From the NCBI RefSeq assembly GCF_002117915.1, contig NZ_BDJB01000002.1, forward strand, positions 29,521 through 93,520: a DNA stretch of 64,000 bases, written 5' to 3'. A program made the translations under genes and the position numbers. This DNA comes from Sphingomonas sp. TZW2008 (GTDB lineage: Bacteria; Pseudomonadota; Alphaproteobacteria; Sphingomonadales; Sphingomonadaceae). Below the pieces are notes generated by a model, which made no database searches, was not told where the DNA came from, and saw only the letters and a program-made list of their open reading frames with translations. This document shows, in pieces, positions 1-10,048 of the stretch (positions are counted from its first letter, which is position 1; each line of letters opens with the position of its first letter).

Positions 1-420
1 AACGACGGACAGGCCGGTGACGCGGGTGAGCGCGCCGGCGATGTCGCCTTCACCGGTACGCGCGATATCCGCCGCCGAAAGAACGTTAATGACCTGCGCG
101 GTCGAGCGCACGGTGTTGGGGATGTTGCGACCAACGACGACGATGTCGTCGCCTGATCCGGTGTCGACGCCGGGGGCGGAGACTTCCGCCGCCTGCTGCT
201 CGCCGCCCGATTGGCTGTCAGGCGTCTGACCGTCCGCAGTGGGCGCAGCCTGGGGGTTCGACGGGTCGACGCCGGTCGCCATCGTGCTGGTTGACGGCGG
301 GCCGGCGGGCGCGCTCGTCGAGGGCGCACCGGTCGAGGGCGCGACCTGCGCCAGCGCGGCGGGCGCGACCATACCGGTGGTCACGAGGAGAAGGGCTGCG
401 TAGGCGGAGCGCTGGCGCAT
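1..420 (-). CDS. TonB-dependent receptor, N-terminal part (cut by window edge)
   Basis: This gene starts with ATG at 420 and runs off the left edge, so only the first 140 residues are visible. Residues 1-24 form a signal peptide ending ALA-QV. A Pro/Ser/Thr/Ala-rich linker follows, then a TonB-box-like GDDIVVVGR and the start of the plug domain (NTVRSTAQVINVLSAADIAR, then a G-x-L-x-x-V-T-G-L motif). Such receptors import bulky substrates across the outer membrane using TonB energy. It lies 89 bp downstream of a lipoprotein gene on the same strand with a hairpin between them, so the two are probably co-transcribed. The substrate cannot be told from this fragment. Confidence 0.85.
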   Translation of the reverse strand, partial: MRQRSAYAALLLVTTGMVAPAALAQVAPSTGAPSTSAPAGPPSTSTMATGVDPSNPQAAPTADGQTPDSQSGGEQQAAEVSAPGVDTGSGDDIVVVGRNIPNTVRSTAQVINVLSAADIARTGEGDIAGALTRVTGLSVV

Positions 421-449
421 GATCGGGCCTTTTCGGTCGATAGTAGAGT

Positions 450-488
450 GCGGGCCCCGCGGCGGGATGAAGCGCCAGCGGGGCCCGC
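450..488 (-). promoter_or_regulatory. Intercistronic hairpin between lipoprotein and TonB receptor genes
   Basis: A perfect 11-bp inverted repeat (GCGGGCCCCGC at 450-460 and its complement at 478-488) surrounds a 17-nt loop. It lies between the lipoprotein stop and the receptor start, both on the minus strand. No T-run follows it. It could be a leaky terminator or an mRNA-stabilising hairpin that sets the lipoprotein:receptor ratio; that role is inference. Confidence 0.55.
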
Positions 489-509
489 GATCGTCAGATC
501 AGCAGCGGC

Positions 510-2129
510 TCAGCGGCCGTTGCACTGGAAGTAGACCGAGTTGAAGGTCGGCGGGCCGACGTCCTGCAGATCGGCGTTCGCCGGGCGGATCGTCGAGCGA
601 TCGGTGCCCGTACCCGAGCCCGCGACGATGTTGATGCAGGTCTGGCCAGTGGCGGTCTTCACCACGCCGTTGACGAAGGCGAAGTCCGCGCCGCCGCGCA
701 GGCGGATCGCCGCCGGGGCCGACGGCGCCGTCTGGACGAAGGTGAAGTTGGCGTAGCGGCCGTAGGTACGCGGCAGCAGATCCTCGGCGCCGTTCGAATC
801 GATCTCGGTCGCGAACGAGTCGGCGGTCGCACCACCCGCCTTCTGCGCGGCGATGATGAACTGCATGAACCCGCGCCAGCCGTTGTCGACGTCGAACCCG
901 TCGTCGTCGGCGCCCGTCACCGCGAAATACTTGAGGTTCGTCGCACCGCCGAAGATCTCGATCCCGTCGTCGGCCGAATTGTGGCTCTGGACGTGATCGA
1001 TCGTCGTGCCGCTGCCCGTGCCGCCGAGCGTCAGGCCCTGCAGCTCGTTACCCTCGCTGATCGCAATGCCGGTGTAGCGGATCTGGACGTACTGGAGCGT
1101 GCCCGAATTGCTCGCCGCGTTCGGCCCGCCGTAGAAGCGGCCGGTGATGCCCTCGATCGGCGCCTGGCACGACGTGCTCGACCCCGCCGCATTGTTCGGG
1201 CCGGTGCCCGCGGCGCAGACCGCCGTCGGCGCCTGGCCGAGGATGACGAGCCCGCCCCACTGGCCCTGCGTCGAATCCGACACGCCGTTGCTGGCGAGGT
1301 TCTGCTGCGAGGTGAAGATGATCGGCGCGGCGGCGGTGCCGACCGCGTTGATGCGGCTGCCGCGGTTGACGAGGATGAGGTCGTTCGATGCCTCGCTCGA
1401 ATCCGCCGCGAGCACCACGCCCGCCGCGATCGTCAGCACGACGCCCGAATCGGCGCCCTGCGTGCCGACGTCGGTGCCGACCTCGGTCTGCCCGCGGAAG
1501 CGATAGAAGACGCCCGGGATCTTGGGCAGCGTCAGGCTCGACGTGATCGTGGTCGGCAGACGGCAGGCCTTGAAGCCGCCGACGGTCACGCTGTCATCGA
1601 TCGTGCCCGTCGGGCAGGCGGTGCCCGCCGCGAGCGTGCCGACGTTAGGCACCGCGGTGCAGGCTGCCGTCGTTCCGCCGAAGTTCGCCGAGGAGGAATT
1701 GCAGGTCCAATCCTGGAACGACGTATCGTTCGGGCCGCTCAGCGCGCCGACGAAGCCGGTCGAGGTGAAGAAGCTGCCGAGCGTCGCGGGATTGCTGGGG
1801 GTGGCGAGCGGGGTGGTGCTCGTCGGATAGACGCCGTTCAGGCCGCCTGCGCCGTTGACGTTGTTGTTGCTGCCCGCATTGACGATCGCGAGCTGCTCGT
1901 CCGACGTGACGGTGACGCCCGACTGGGTCGTCGCGGTGGCGAACTGCGCGGCGGTGATCGGCGACGGCGTGGGCGTGCCGGTTGGCGTCGGCGTCGGCGC
2001 GGGCGGCGTGACGATCACGTCAATGTTGCCGGCGCCGGGCGATGCGACGCCGTCGGCACCGCCGCAGGCGGCGAGCAGAAGGCAGGCGGTGCCCGCAAGA
2101 AACTGATTGCGGCGGCTGGTGCTCAGCAT
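510..2129 (-). CDS. Surface lipoprotein, probable parallel beta-helix, partner of TonB receptor
   Basis: 539 residues. The N-terminus (RRNQFLAGTACLLLAACGG) is a lipoprotein signal with a lipobox LLAAC, so Cys22 should be lipidated. A Pro/Thr-rich spacer of about 30 residues follows. The rest is Gly/Ala/Thr-rich with an even spread of short beta-forming segments (GGLVILGQAP, HNSADDGIEIFGG, TGADDDGFDVDNG). The Asp/Gly-rich turns suggest a right-handed beta-helix with bound cations, as in pectate-lyase-like folds. No catalytic motif is recognised. It sits directly upstream of a TonB receptor on the same strand, which suggests a surface binding protein feeding the receptor. Fold and role are inference; the lipoprotein signal is seen directly. 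Confidence 0.75.
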   Translation of the reverse strand: MLSTSRRNQFLAGTACLLLAACGGADGVASPGAGNIDVIVTPPAPTPTPTGTPTPSPITAAQFATATTQSGVTVTSDEQLAIVNAGSNNNVNGAGGLNGVYPTSTTPLATPSNPATLGSFFTSTGFVGALSGPNDTSFQDWTCNSSSANFGGTTAACTAVPNVGTLAAGTACPTGTIDDSVTVGGFKACRLPTTITSSLTLPKIPGVFYRFRGQTEVGTDVGTQGADSGVVLTIAAGVVLAADSSEASNDLILVNRGSRINAVGTAAAPIIFTSQQNLASNGVSDSTQGQWGGLVILGQAPTAVCAAGTGPNNAAGSSTSCQAPIEGITGRFYGGPNAASNSGTLQYVQIRYTGIAISEGNELQGLTLGGTGSGTTIDHVQSHNSADDGIEIFGGATNLKYFAVTGADDDGFDVDNGWRGFMQFIIAAQKAGGATADSFATEIDSNGAEDLLPRTYGRYANFTFVQTAPSAPAAIRLRGGADFAFVNGVVKTATGQTCINIVAGSGTGTDRSTIRPANADLQDVGPPTFNSVYFQCNGR

Positions 2130-2331
2130 GTCTCACTCCCGGTTGTCACGTGGCCCGTCCCCCGGGCCGCGAGCGAGTCGAGCCGTTTGCCCGTCCGCCC
2201 TTCAACAGCGCCGCTAGGGCGCGCGCGTGACATCTCCGTGGAAGTTCCGCGTCACGGTGGTGACGGATATGTTGCGCGGCCGTGACAATGCCCCGCCGTG
2301 AGACGCAACCGCGGCAATCGGCGAGAAAACC

Positions 2332-2366
2332 AAAAAGCCCCGCCGGTCCACAGGACCGACGGGGCT
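2332..2366 (-). terminator. Rho-independent terminator of tRNA-Val
   Basis: On the minus strand directly after the tRNA is a hairpin with arms AGCCCCG-x-CGGTCC and GGACCG-x-CGGGGCT around a 3-nt loop, followed by a run of five T. It starts 5 bp past the CCA end, as expected for a monocistronic tRNA transcript. Confidence 0.85.
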
Positions 2367-2371
2367 CGAAA

Positions 2372-2446
2372 TGGTGGGCGCGACAGGGATTGAACCTGTG
2401 ACCCCACCCGTGTGAAGGGTGTGCTCTACCGCTGAGCTACGCGCCC
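2372..2446 (-). tRNA. tRNA-Val (anticodon CAC)
   Basis: The 75-nt gene folds into a full cloverleaf. The acceptor stem is GGGCGCG/CGCGCCC, the D stem GCUC/GAGC, the anticodon stem CACCC/GGGUG with loop UUCACAC, and the T stem ACAGG/CCUGU with loop UUCAAUC. The variable loop has 5 nt and the 3' CCA is encoded. Anticodon CAC reads valine GUG codons. Confidence 0.97.
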
Positions 2447-2523
2447 GGCGATCGCGAAGGATCGAAACCGGAAGCGGGCCTTTAGGCGGCGTCGGCCGGC
2501 CTGTCTAGCCCGCGAAATCCTGA

Positions 2524-2796
2524 TCAGTTCAGCGAATCCTTGAGCACCTTGCCGGCCTTGAACTTGGGCTGGCTAGACGCCTTGATGCTCATCGGCTCGC
2601 CGGTGCGCGGGTTGCGCCCAGTCGACGCCTTGCGCTTGGAAACGGCGAAGGTGCCGAAACCCACCAGGCGCACCTCCTCGCCCTTCTTGAGCTGCGCGCC
2701 GATCGTGTCGAACACCGCTTCGACGGCGCGGCTGGCGTCGCCCTTGGCAAGTCCGGACACGGTCGCGACCGCAGCAATCAACTCCTGCTTGTTCAT
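2524..2796 (-). CDS. hupB: HU-family histone-like DNA-binding protein
   Basis: 90 residues, the normal length for HU. It begins MNKQELIAAVA, has the dimer core (GFGTFAVSKRKA) and the DNA-binding arm signature GRNPRTG, and ends with the usual Lys-rich helix. HU dimers bend and compact DNA and are the commonest nucleoid proteins. A GGGGG ribosome-binding site lies 7 nt before the ATG. The gene follows lon on the same strand, an order common in Alphaproteobacteria, but a strong hairpin between them suggests its own promoter. The gene symbol is by similarity; HU-alpha and HU-beta paralogues cannot be separated here. Confidence 0.95.
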   Translation of the reverse strand: MNKQELIAAVATVSGLAKGDASRAVEAVFDTIGAQLKKGEEVRLVGFGTFAVSKRKASTGRNPRTGEPMSIKASSQPKFKAGKVLKDSLN

Positions 2797-2897
2797 GCAC
2801 GGACCCCCGTCTGATGTGCGAAATCATGTAGATATGGATTCGGCCGCGCAGGGCCGATCGGACCAGTAAGGCGCGTGGTTCCAGCGGTGTCAAACGA

Positions 2898-2929
2898 AAC
2901 CACGGCGGTTGCGATGAACCGCCGTGGTT
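2898..2929 (-). terminator. Terminator hairpin downstream of lon
   Basis: A perfect 13-bp inverted repeat (AACCACGGCGGTT / AACCGCCGTGGTT) with a 6-nt loop. On the minus strand the hairpin is followed by TTCGTTTGAC, a moderately T-rich tail. It lies 30 bp after the lon stop codon and before hupB. Confidence 0.75.
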
Positions 2930-2959
2930 ACGCTTTTACTACGAATTGGTACGCAAAGC

Positions 2960-5356
2960 TTAGTGGTGGAGCTCACCACCGGCCGGCGCGATCGGCGCTG
3001 GCGGCTGCGCCGCCAGTTCGTCCGCATCGGTCCAGTCGATCGCCTCGAGCGGATCGGTCAGCGCGAGCCGCAGCACCTCGTCGACGTGCGTGACGGGGAT
3101 GATCTTCAAGCCATCCTTGATGTTCTGCGGGATGTCGGCGAGGTCCTTCTCGTTCTCCTGCGGGATCAGCACGGTGGTGATGCCGCCGCGAAGCGCAGCG
3201 AGCAGCTTCTCCTTCAGCCCGCCGATCGGCAGCACCCGCCCGCGCAGCGTCACCTCCCCCGTCATCGCGATCTCGCGGCGCACCGGCACGCCGGTCAGCG
3301 TCGAGACGATGCAGGTGACAAGGCCGATGCCCGCCGACGGGCCGTCCTTGGGCACCGCGCCTTCCGGCAAATGGACGTGGACGTCCTTGCGATGGAACAG
3401 GCTCGGCTTGATGCCGTAGGACGGCGCACGCGCCTTGATGAAGCTCATCGCCGTCTCCGCCGATTCCTTCATCACATCACCTAGCTTGCCGGTCAGCTTG
3501 ATCGCGCCCTTGCCGGGCACCGTCACGCTCTCGATCGTCAGCAGCTCGCCGCCGACCTCGGTCCAGGCAAGGCCGGTGACGGCGCCGATCTGGTTCTCCT
3601 CCTCGGAGAGGCCGTGGCGGAACTTCTGTACGCCGGCGAACTCATGGAGGTTGTCCGGCGTGATCGTGACGCTGGTCGTCTTGCCTTCGAGGATCTGGCG
3701 CAGCGCCTTGCGCGCGAGCTTGGCGATCTCGCGCTCGAGCGTACGCACGCCCGCCTCGCGGGTATAGCGCTGGATCAACGCGCGCAGGCCTTCCGGCGTC
3801 AGCGTGAACTCGCCGTCCTTCAACCCATGCGCCTCGACCTGCTTGGCGATCAGGTGCCGCTCCGCGATCTCGACCTTCTCGTCCTCGGTGTAGCCCTCGA
3901 GCCGGATGATCTCCATGCGGTCGAGCAGCGGCTGCGGCAGGTTGAGCGTGTTCGCGGTGCACACGAACATCACGTCGCTGAGATCGACGTCGATCTCGAG
4001 GTAATGATCGTTGAACTTGCTGTTCTGCTCCGGGTCAAGAACCTCGAGCAGCGCGCTAGCCGGATCGCCGCGGAAATCCTGGCCGAGCTTGTCGATCTCG
4101 TCGAGCAGGAACAGCGGGTTCGCCGCGCCGGCTTTCTTGAGGTTGGTCACGATCTTGCCCGGCAGCGAACCGATATAGGTGCGGCGGTGACCGCGGATCT
4201 CGGCCTCGTCACGCACGCCGCCCAGCGACTGGCGGATGAACTCGCGCCCGGTCGCCTTGGCGATCGACTTGCCCAGCGACGTCTTGCCGACGCCCGGCGG
4301 ACCGACGAGACACAGGATCGGCCCCTTCAGCTTGTTGGTGCGTGCCTGGACCGCGAGATATTCGACGATCCGGTCCTTCACCTTCTCCAGCGCGTAATGA
4401 TCCTCATCGAGGACCGCCTGCGCCGCGGCGATGTCCTTCTTGAGCTTCGACTTCTTGCCCCACGGCAGGCCGAGCAGCACGTCGAGGTAATTGCGCACGA
4501 CGGTGGCCTCGGCGCTCATCGGCGCCATCGTCTTGAGCTTCTTGAGCTCGGCGGTCGCCTTGGTACGCGCTTCCTTGGAAAGCTTGAGCGTCGCGATCTT
4601 CTGCGTCAGCTCGGCGACCTCGTCGCCCTCGCCTTCCTCGCCCTCGTTGCCGAGTTCGCGCTGGATCGCCTTCAGCTGCTCGTTGAGGTAATATTCGCGC
4701 TGCGTCTTCTCCATCTGGCGCTTGACGCGGCTCTTGATCTTCTTCTCGACCTGCAGGACGCCGAGCTCGCCTTCCATGAAGGCGAACACCATCTCCAGCC
4801 GGCGTGACGGATCGCCCTCGACCAGCAGCGCCTGCTTGTCGGCGACCTTGATCGAGATGTTCCCCGCGACGGCATCGGCGAGCCGCGAGGCGTCGTCGAT
4901 TTCGCCGAGCTGCGAGGCGGTCTCGGCGGGCAGCTTGCGGTTGAGCTTGGCGTAATTCTCGAACTGGTCGACCACCGAGCGCATCAGCGCGGAGACTTCG
5001 GTGCCCTCTGCCTCGATCTCCTCGATCGGGGTGACGTCGGTCGTCACATAAGCACCAGCGTCGAGCAGCGTGCCGAGCCGGCCGCGCTGCTTGCCCTCGA
5101 CGAGGACGCGTACCGTGCCGTCGGGCAGCTTGAGCAGCTGGAGCACCGTCGCGGTGACGCCGATGTCGTAGAGATCGTCGGCCTTGGGATCGTCCTCGGC
5201 CGGGTCGAGCTGCGCGACGAGGAAGATCTCCTTGTCCGCCGCCATCGCGGCTTCGAGCGCCGCGACCGACTTGTCGCGGCCGACGAACAGCGGGACGATC
5301 ATGTGCGGGAAAACGACGATATCGCGCAGGGGAAGTACGGGGAAGGTCTGGGTCAT
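2960..5356 (-). CDS. lon: ATP-dependent protease Lon
   Basis: 798 residues from the ATG at 5356, which has GGAG 5 nt upstream; a longer reading frame adds 26 atypical residues and is not preferred. The order is a LON substrate-binding domain (starting [14 protein letters not shown]), a coiled-coil region (about 180-260), an AAA+ module with Walker A GPPGVGKT near residue 350 and Walker [10 protein letters not shown], and the C-terminal serine protease domain. The catalytic Ser lies in PKDGPSAG near residue 674. Lon degrades misfolded and short-lived regulatory proteins in the cytoplasm. A sigma70-like or heat-shock-like promoter precedes it. Confidence 0.97.
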   Translation of the reverse strand: MTQTFPVLPLRDIVVFPHMIVPLFVGRDKSVAALEAAMAADKEIFLVAQLDPAEDDPKADDLYDIGVTATVLQLLKLPDGTVRVLVEGKQRGRLGTLLDAGAYVTTDVTPIEEIEAEGTEVSALMRSVVDQFENYAKLNRKLPAETASQLGEIDDASRLADAVAGNISIKVADKQALLVEGDPSRRLEMVFAFMEGELGVLQVEKKIKSRVKRQMEKTQREYYLNEQLKAIQRELGNEGEEGEGDEVAELTQKIATLKLSKEARTKATAELKKLKTMAPMSAEATVVRNYLDVLLGLPWGKKSKLKKDIAAAQAVLDEDHYALEKVKDRIVEYLAVQARTNKLKGPILCLVGPPGVGKTSLGKSIAKATGREFIRQSLGGVRDEAEIRGHRRTYIGSLPGKIVTNLKKAGAANPLFLLDEIDKLGQDFRGDPASALLEVLDPEQNSKFNDHYLEIDVDLSDVMFVCTANTLNLPQPLLDRMEIIRLEGYTEDEKVEIAERHLIAKQVEAHGLKDGEFTLTPEGLRALIQRYTREAGVRTLEREIAKLARKALRQILEGKTTSVTITPDNLHEFAGVQKFRHGLSEEENQIGAVTGLAWTEVGGELLTIESVTVPGKGAIKLTGKLGDVMKESAETAMSFIKARAPSYGIKPSLFHRKDVHVHLPEGAVPKDGPSAGIGLVTCIVSTLTGVPVRREIAMTGEVTLRGRVLPIGGLKEKLLAALRGGITTVLIPQENEKDLADIPQNIKDGLKIIPVTHVDEVLRLALTDPLEAIDWTDADELAAQPPAPIAPAGGELHH

Positions 5357-5395
5357 GAACACTCCGGCGCCGCTTCGGACAGGCGGCGAACGCTT

Positions 5396-5425
5396 ACTAT
5401 ATGGTGGCGCGTTCGCATCCATCAA
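5396..5425 (-). promoter_or_regulatory. Candidate promoter of lon
   Basis: Reading the minus strand, TTGATG (5420-5425) and TATAGT (5396-5401) are 18 bp apart and lie 40 bp before the lon ATG. The sequence CCACCATAT just before the -10 also partly resembles alphaproteobacterial RpoH promoters, which would fit a heat-shock protease. Which sigma factor uses it is inference. Confidence 0.45.
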
Positions 5426-5462
5426 TCGTCGCATCGGGTAACGCCGATGCGCAGGATCGCGA

Positions 5463-7355
5463 TCAGCCGAACAACCGCCTGAGGCTGCGATCGAGCATCA
5501 CGAACTGCCACAGGGTGCGGCCGTGATCCGCCCGGCCGGCACGATGCGCCTCGGCGAGCGTGCCGAGCGCGTCGAGATCGAACCAGCCCGTATCGGCAAG
5601 CGTGCGCGATCGCGGCAGCGCCGCAGCCTCGCTCGCCAGCGCCGAGCGGAACCATGCGCTGACCGGCGTAACGAAGCCCATCTTGGGGCGGTAGAGCACG
5701 TCCTTGGGCAGATAGCGTTCCATCGCCTTTTTCATTAGCCACTTGCCCTCGCCGCGGCGTAGCCGGAGGCTGGCGGGCAGCGTGCCGGCGAAGGCGACGA
5801 GGCGATGATCCAGCAACGGCTCGCGCGCCTCCAGACTCACCGCCATGCTCGTCCGATCGGTCTTGGCGAGGATATCGCCCGGCAGCCAGATCTTGATGTC
5901 GGCATATTGCGCGCGGTCGATCGCATCGCGCGCCGGCGCGTCGCGCATCGCCGCGACGTAGCGATCCTCGGCGCGGTGGCCGGCGAGCGCTCGGCGGCCG
6001 GCGTCGTTGAACAGCCGCGCGCGGATCGCCGGCGCGGTGACGCCGACCGAGCGCGCATAGGCTTCCGCCCCGTCGTCGGCGAGCGCGAGCAGCGTCGTCT
6101 TGGCGCGCAGCGGGCGCGGCGCCCAATCGGCCTTGGGATAGATAGCGCCGAGCCCGCCGAACACCCGGCTGCGCAGCCCATCGGGCACCAGCCCGCGCAC
6201 ACGCTCCTCCGCCGCCTGGAAGCGGTAGCGGCGATAGCCGGCGAAGATCTCGTCCGCGCCATCGCCCGAGAGCGCGACGGTCACCTTCTCGCGCGCAAGT
6301 GCGCACACCTGATAGGTGGCGAGCGCGGAGGCATCCGCGAAAGGTTCGTCGAACGCTACGACGAGGCGGTCGAGCAGCGCGAAATCGTCCGACCGGACGA
6401 CGCGCGAGCGATGATCGGTGCGGAAGCGATCGGCGACCGCGGCGGCATAGCCGCGCTCGTCGTGCCCTGCCTCGTCGAAGCCGATCGTGCAGGTACGGAT
6501 CGCGTGCGGCGTCGCCTCCGCCATGAGCGCGACGACCGCCGAACTGTCCACCCCGCCCGACAGGAAAGCACCGAGCGGCACGTCCGACACCAGGCGCGAG
6601 CGGACCGCCGCGCGCATGTGATCGACCAGCTCCTCCTCGAGCGCGCGTGCCGATCCCCGGGCGCGGTCGGCGAACGACACGTCCCACCATTGCACCGGCG
6701 CGGGCACCGGCTTGCCGCGCTCGACGAGAAGATAATGGCCGGCAGGCAGCTTGCTGACCCCGGCGACGATGCATGCGTCGTCGGGAACGTAGCCGAAGGC
6801 GAGGAAGTCCTCGACCGCGCGCACGTCGGGCACGCGGCGCAGCAGCGGGTGGGCGAGCAGGCCCTTCAATTCGGACGCGAAGGCGAGCGCGCCGTCGGCG
6901 AGCCGCGTGTAGTGGAGCGGCTTCACGCCAAGCCGGTCGCGCGCCAGGAACAGCTGCTGCGTGCGTGCGTCGTGGATTGCGAAGGCGAACATGCCGTTGA
7001 GCCGAGCGAGCATCGCCGGGCCCCACGCGGCCCACGCGGCGAGCAGCACCTCCGTATCCCCCGCGGTGCGGAACGCCCAGCCCTTGGCGCCGAGCTCCGC
7101 GCGCAATTCCTGATAATTGTAGATGCAGCCGTTGAAGAGCACCGACAGTGCGCCGCTCATGTCGTGCATCGGCTGCGGCGATCCCGCGACGTCGATGATC
7201 GACAGGCGGCGGTGGCCCAGGCCGACGCCGGGCGCGGTCCACACCCCTTCGCCATCGGGGCCGCGCACCGCCATCGCATCGGTCATGGCGCGGATACGCG
7301 CCGGATCGACCGGCTTGGGCGTTTCGGGATGGAACAGGCCGGCGAGGCCGCACAT
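5463..7355 (-). CDS. XrtA/PEP-CTERM system amidotransferase (asparagine synthase family)
   Basis: 630 residues. The N-terminal class II glutamine amidotransferase begins MCGLAGLF, so Cys2 is the nucleophile after Met removal. The C-terminal synthetase domain has the PP-loop [12 protein letters not shown]. This matches the asparagine-synthase-like proteins confined to exosortase A loci (TIGR03108 type). They are thought to amidate a sugar or lipid-linked intermediate of the exopolysaccharide rather than make free asparagine. The start overlaps the xrtA stop as TGATG, so translation is coupled. It is the last gene of the long minus-strand operon, 30 bp upstream of the lon promoter region. The substrate is unknown. 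Confidence 0.92.
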   Translation of the reverse strand: MCGLAGLFHPETPKPVDPARIRAMTDAMAVRGPDGEGVWTAPGVGLGHRRLSIIDVAGSPQPMHDMSGALSVLFNGCIYNYQELRAELGAKGWAFRTAGDTEVLLAAWAAWGPAMLARLNGMFAFAIHDARTQQLFLARDRLGVKPLHYTRLADGALAFASELKGLLAHPLLRRVPDVRAVEDFLAFGYVPDDACIVAGVSKLPAGHYLLVERGKPVPAPVQWWDVSFADRARGSARALEEELVDHMRAAVRSRLVSDVPLGAFLSGGVDSSAVVALMAEATPHAIRTCTIGFDEAGHDERGYAAAVADRFRTDHRSRVVRSDDFALLDRLVVAFDEPFADASALATYQVCALAREKVTVALSGDGADEIFAGYRRYRFQAAEERVRGLVPDGLRSRVFGGLGAIYPKADWAPRPLRAKTTLLALADDGAEAYARSVGVTAPAIRARLFNDAGRRALAGHRAEDRYVAAMRDAPARDAIDRAQYADIKIWLPGDILAKTDRTSMAVSLEAREPLLDHRLVAFAGTLPASLRLRRGEGKWLMKKAMERYLPKDVLYRPKMGFVTPVSAWFRSALASEAAALPRSRTLADTGWFDLDALGTLAEAHRAGRADHGRTLWQFVMLDRSLRRLFG

Positions 7356-8884
7356 CAGCGCAGCGCCCTGGCGGTCGCCTGATCGATCGGGCCGAGCGCG
7401 GCGCGGAAACGTGCGATCGCCGCCGCAGGGTCACGCCCCGCGAGCCGTTCGGCCGACAGATGCAGTGCCCCCGCGCCGGGCTCGCCGCCGATCAGCCGCG
7501 CCTTCAGCGTTGCGAGTTTCACGATGGTCGGGCTGTCCGTCACGATTCCACCAACGCGGTACCACGTCGCGACGACCCGCTCCACCGGGGTTCCGGCGGC
7601 GCCGACGGCGGTGATGCGCATCGCCGCGCCGCCGTCGATCGCGGGCAGATCGGCGACGCGCAGCCATCGGTCGCCTTCGCGCAGCACGCCGGTACCGTAG
7701 GCGACGACTTCCTTGCCCTCGTGCTGCGCGGCGAACACGGCGAGCGCGAGGTCGACGGCGTTACCCTGGGGATCGACGTAGCTTGCGAAGAGCTGGCGGT
7801 CGGCGGCCGGATAGCTCGGCCGCCACGGCGCCGACGTGCGCGGGTCGACGCGCGTCCAGCCCGGTACGACGGGGGCGACGAGCGCCGCGGGCAGCGGCTG
7901 CGACCGGCCGGCGATCGCCGCCGACCAGGCAGGGAACAGCGCCGCGAGCAGGGCCGCCCCGATCGCCGCCGGGATCAGCGCGACGCGGTGCCTTCGCGGC
8001 GGCGGCAGCGTCGCGGGATCGAAGGCCGCATCGTCGGGCGCGCGATCGAACCAGCGCCAGCCGACCGCCATCACCGCGACCATCACGAAGGCGAAGAAGA
8101 TCCAGCCGTAGACGATGTGGTCGAACCCCGTCGCCGCCTCGATGCTGGTCAGCTCCGCCGCCCAGATCGTACCGAAGGCGCGCACGCCGTTGGCGAGCAC
8201 GGGAATGATTAGCGCGACGACGAGGAAGATCGAGCGCCGCCGCGACGAGCGGAAGCAGACATTGGCAACGAGCACGCCGTATGCCGCCATCGACAGCACG
8301 AACTTCGACCCCGAACAGGCCTCGGCCACTTCAAAATAATAGCGCCCGGCGTGGATCAGCACGCCGTCCACCGCTGCCGGCACACCGACGAGATGCAGCA
8401 GCGGCATGACCATCGCGACGGTGATCGCCTGGAGCGGCGGCTCGAGCCACTCGCCGAACGGCACCATGAACAGCGCGTAGCCGAGCGGAAAGGCGATGCC
8501 GCGCGCGACGTGCGGGCCGAGCAGCGTGACGACCGATCCCTGCAGCATCATCACCAGCCCGAGCTGGCGCGCGAACGCCGCGCCCGCCGCCTCGCCGAGC
8601 AGCCAGCCCATACCACCCGCCAAGACCAGCGCGAGCCCCGGCCACCAGGCCGTCGGACGCAGCTGCGCCAATTCGCCGCGCCGCGTCCAAACGAGCCAGG
8701 CAACGACGGGCGCAATGAAAAGGCAGTGGCCGTAGGTCGTGCTGGTCCACCAGATATCGACCAGCGCGGCGACGTCACGACGGAACAGCAGCAGGATCGC
8801 CGCGGCGACGGCCGCGAGCGCGGCGAGGTGCGCCCGCCACGTCGCCGGGACGGCCATCGCAGGGACGGGCAACGCGATCGTCAT
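7355..8884 (-). CDS. xrtA: Exosortase A fused to EpsI domain
   Basis: 509 residues. The first 270 or so form a multi-pass membrane exosortase with the catalytic set in order: Cys190 in EACSG, Arg235 in ANGVRA and His256 in DHIVYGW. After a further membrane segment near 305-325 comes an EpsI-type periplasmic domain (PGWTRVDP onward), which in other lineages is a separate gene. XrtA cleaves and re-attaches proteins carrying a C-terminal PEP-CTERM signal while they pass to the exopolysaccharide-covered surface. The gene overlaps the upstream glycosyltransferase by 4 bp and the downstream amidotransferase by 1 bp. No PEP-CTERM substrate was seen in this window. Confidence 0.94.
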   Translation of the reverse strand: MTIALPVPAMAVPATWRAHLAALAAVAAAILLLFRRDVAALVDIWWTSTTYGHCLFIAPVVAWLVWTRRGELAQLRPTAWWPGLALVLAGGMGWLLGEAAGAAFARQLGLVMMLQGSVVTLLGPHVARGIAFPLGYALFMVPFGEWLEPPLQAITVAMVMPLLHLVGVPAAVDGVLIHAGRYYFEVAEACSGSKFVLSMAAYGVLVANVCFRSSRRRSIFLVVALIIPVLANGVRAFGTIWAAELTSIEAATGFDHIVYGWIFFAFVMVAVMAVGWRWFDRAPDDAAFDPATLPPPRRHRVALIPAAIGAALLAALFPAWSAAIAGRSQPLPAALVAPVVPGWTRVDPRTSAPWRPSYPAADRQLFASYVDPQGNAVDLALAVFAAQHEGKEVVAYGTGVLREGDRWLRVADLPAIDGGAAMRITAVGAAGTPVERVVATWYRVGGIVTDSPTIVKLATLKARLIGGEPGAGALHLSAERLAGRDPAAAIARFRAALGPIDQATARALR

Positions 8885-10032
8885 GCCGCAGCGCGCACCG
8901 TCGCCGGCAGGCCGAGGATCGCGTCGAGCGGTGCGAGCCGTGCGTCCCAGCCGTATCGCTTCGTCACCTGCACGCGGGCTGCGCGGCCGAGCGCCGCGGC
9001 ACCTGCCGGATCGGCCAGCAGCGCGGCGATCGCCGCGGCGTAATCGGCCGCGCCGTCCGCGATGCGGATCGCGCCGGCGTGGTCGATCCCCTCTCCCGCC
9101 GCCGGGCTGGCTACGACGGGCCGTGCCATCGCCATCGCCTCGAGCACCTTGTTCTGGATGCCACGCGCCAGCTTGAGCGGCGCGACGACCACGTCGGCAG
9201 CGGCGAGCCAGCCGCGCACGTCCGCCACCTCGCCCGTTACCGTCACGCGCTTACCGGCGAGCGCGCGCACCGCCGCAGTCGGCGCACGGCCGACGATCGC
9301 GAAGTGCGCGTCGGGAAGGAGGGGCAGCACGTCGCGCGCGAACCACGTCACTGCGTCGACATTGGGCCGGTAATCCATCTGGCCGGTGAACACGATCAGC
9401 GGATGCGGCGCCTGCAGGGCAGGCGTCGCCGGATCGTAGAAATTGGTATCGATGCCGTTCTCGAGCACGTCGCTGCCTGGCAGGAGGGCAGCCTCCGGCG
9501 CGCTGACGAACAGGCTAGCGTCGACGCGCGTCACCACCGCGCGCTCATAATCGCCGAGCAGCCGTGCCTCGCGCCGCATCAGCCAGCGCATGGCCCCGCG
9601 CGATGCATCGGCATAGGCCGCGAACTTCGCCGAATCGAGATCGACGAAGTCCATGGCCGTGCGCGGGCGATCGACGGGCAGATATTGCGCCATCTGCCCC
9701 GAGAAGACGTAGATCGCCGCGATCGGACGCCGCGCCACGATATCGGCGACGGCCGACGCGACGCGCCGATCGGCGAACGCGGCGATCGACAGGGGCTGCC
9801 CGTGTGCCAGCGCCTCGATCGCGGCGCGGGCGCGCGACTTGGTGCGCGGCACTAGCACGCACTCGTCCACCAGCGCGCGATCGGCCGCGTTCATCTCTGC
9901 CGCATCATCAGTAAAGGCGACGAGATGGATGCGCGCGCGCGCCGCCAGATAGCGCAGCACGTTGTAGCTGCGGATCCGGTCCCCCCGGTCGGGCGGGAAC
10001 GGCGCGCGGTGCGCGATGAACAGGATCTCCAT
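8881..10032 (-). CDS. Glycosyltransferase, XrtA/PEP-CTERM system associated
   Basis: 383 residues from the ATG at 10032, which gives the family's usual start MEILFIAHRAPFPPDRGDR; a reading frame reaching back to 10083 would overlap the FemAB gene and is not preferred. It is a GT-B (GT4-like) enzyme. The N-terminal acceptor half is followed by the donor-binding half with LIVFTGQMDYRPNVDAV, and an E-x7-E-like region in NKVLEAMAMARPVVAS. It matches the sugar transferase found beside exosortase A (TIGR03087 type, stp1). It should add a sugar to the growing exopolysaccharide repeat on the cytoplasmic face. It lies 16 bp after FemAB. Confidence 0.9.
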   Translation of the reverse strand: MEILFIAHRAPFPPDRGDRIRSYNVLRYLAARARIHLVAFTDDAAEMNAADRALVDECVLVPRTKSRARAAIEALAHGQPLSIAAFADRRVASAVADIVARRPIAAIYVFSGQMAQYLPVDRPRTAMDFVDLDSAKFAAYADASRGAMRWLMRREARLLGDYERAVVTRVDASLFVSAPEAALLPGSDVLENGIDTNFYDPATPALQAPHPLIVFTGQMDYRPNVDAVTWFARDVLPLLPDAHFAIVGRAPTAAVRALAGKRVTVTGEVADVRGWLAAADVVVAPLKLARGIQNKVLEAMAMARPVVASPAAGEGIDHAGAIRIADGAADYAAAIAALLADPAGAAALGRAARVQVTKRYGWDARLAPLDAILGLPATVRAAA

Positions 10033-10048
10033 CGTGGCCGTGCCTGCC

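Noticed and set aside
981..2285. 434-codon plus-strand frame opposite the lipoprotein gene
   Set aside because: Arg/Ala-rich, antisense to a clear lipoprotein gene, and typical of high-GC shadow frames.
5805..7382. 525-codon plus-strand frame opposite the amidotransferase gene
   Set aside because: The opposite strand encodes a complete class II amidotransferase with motifs; this frame has none.
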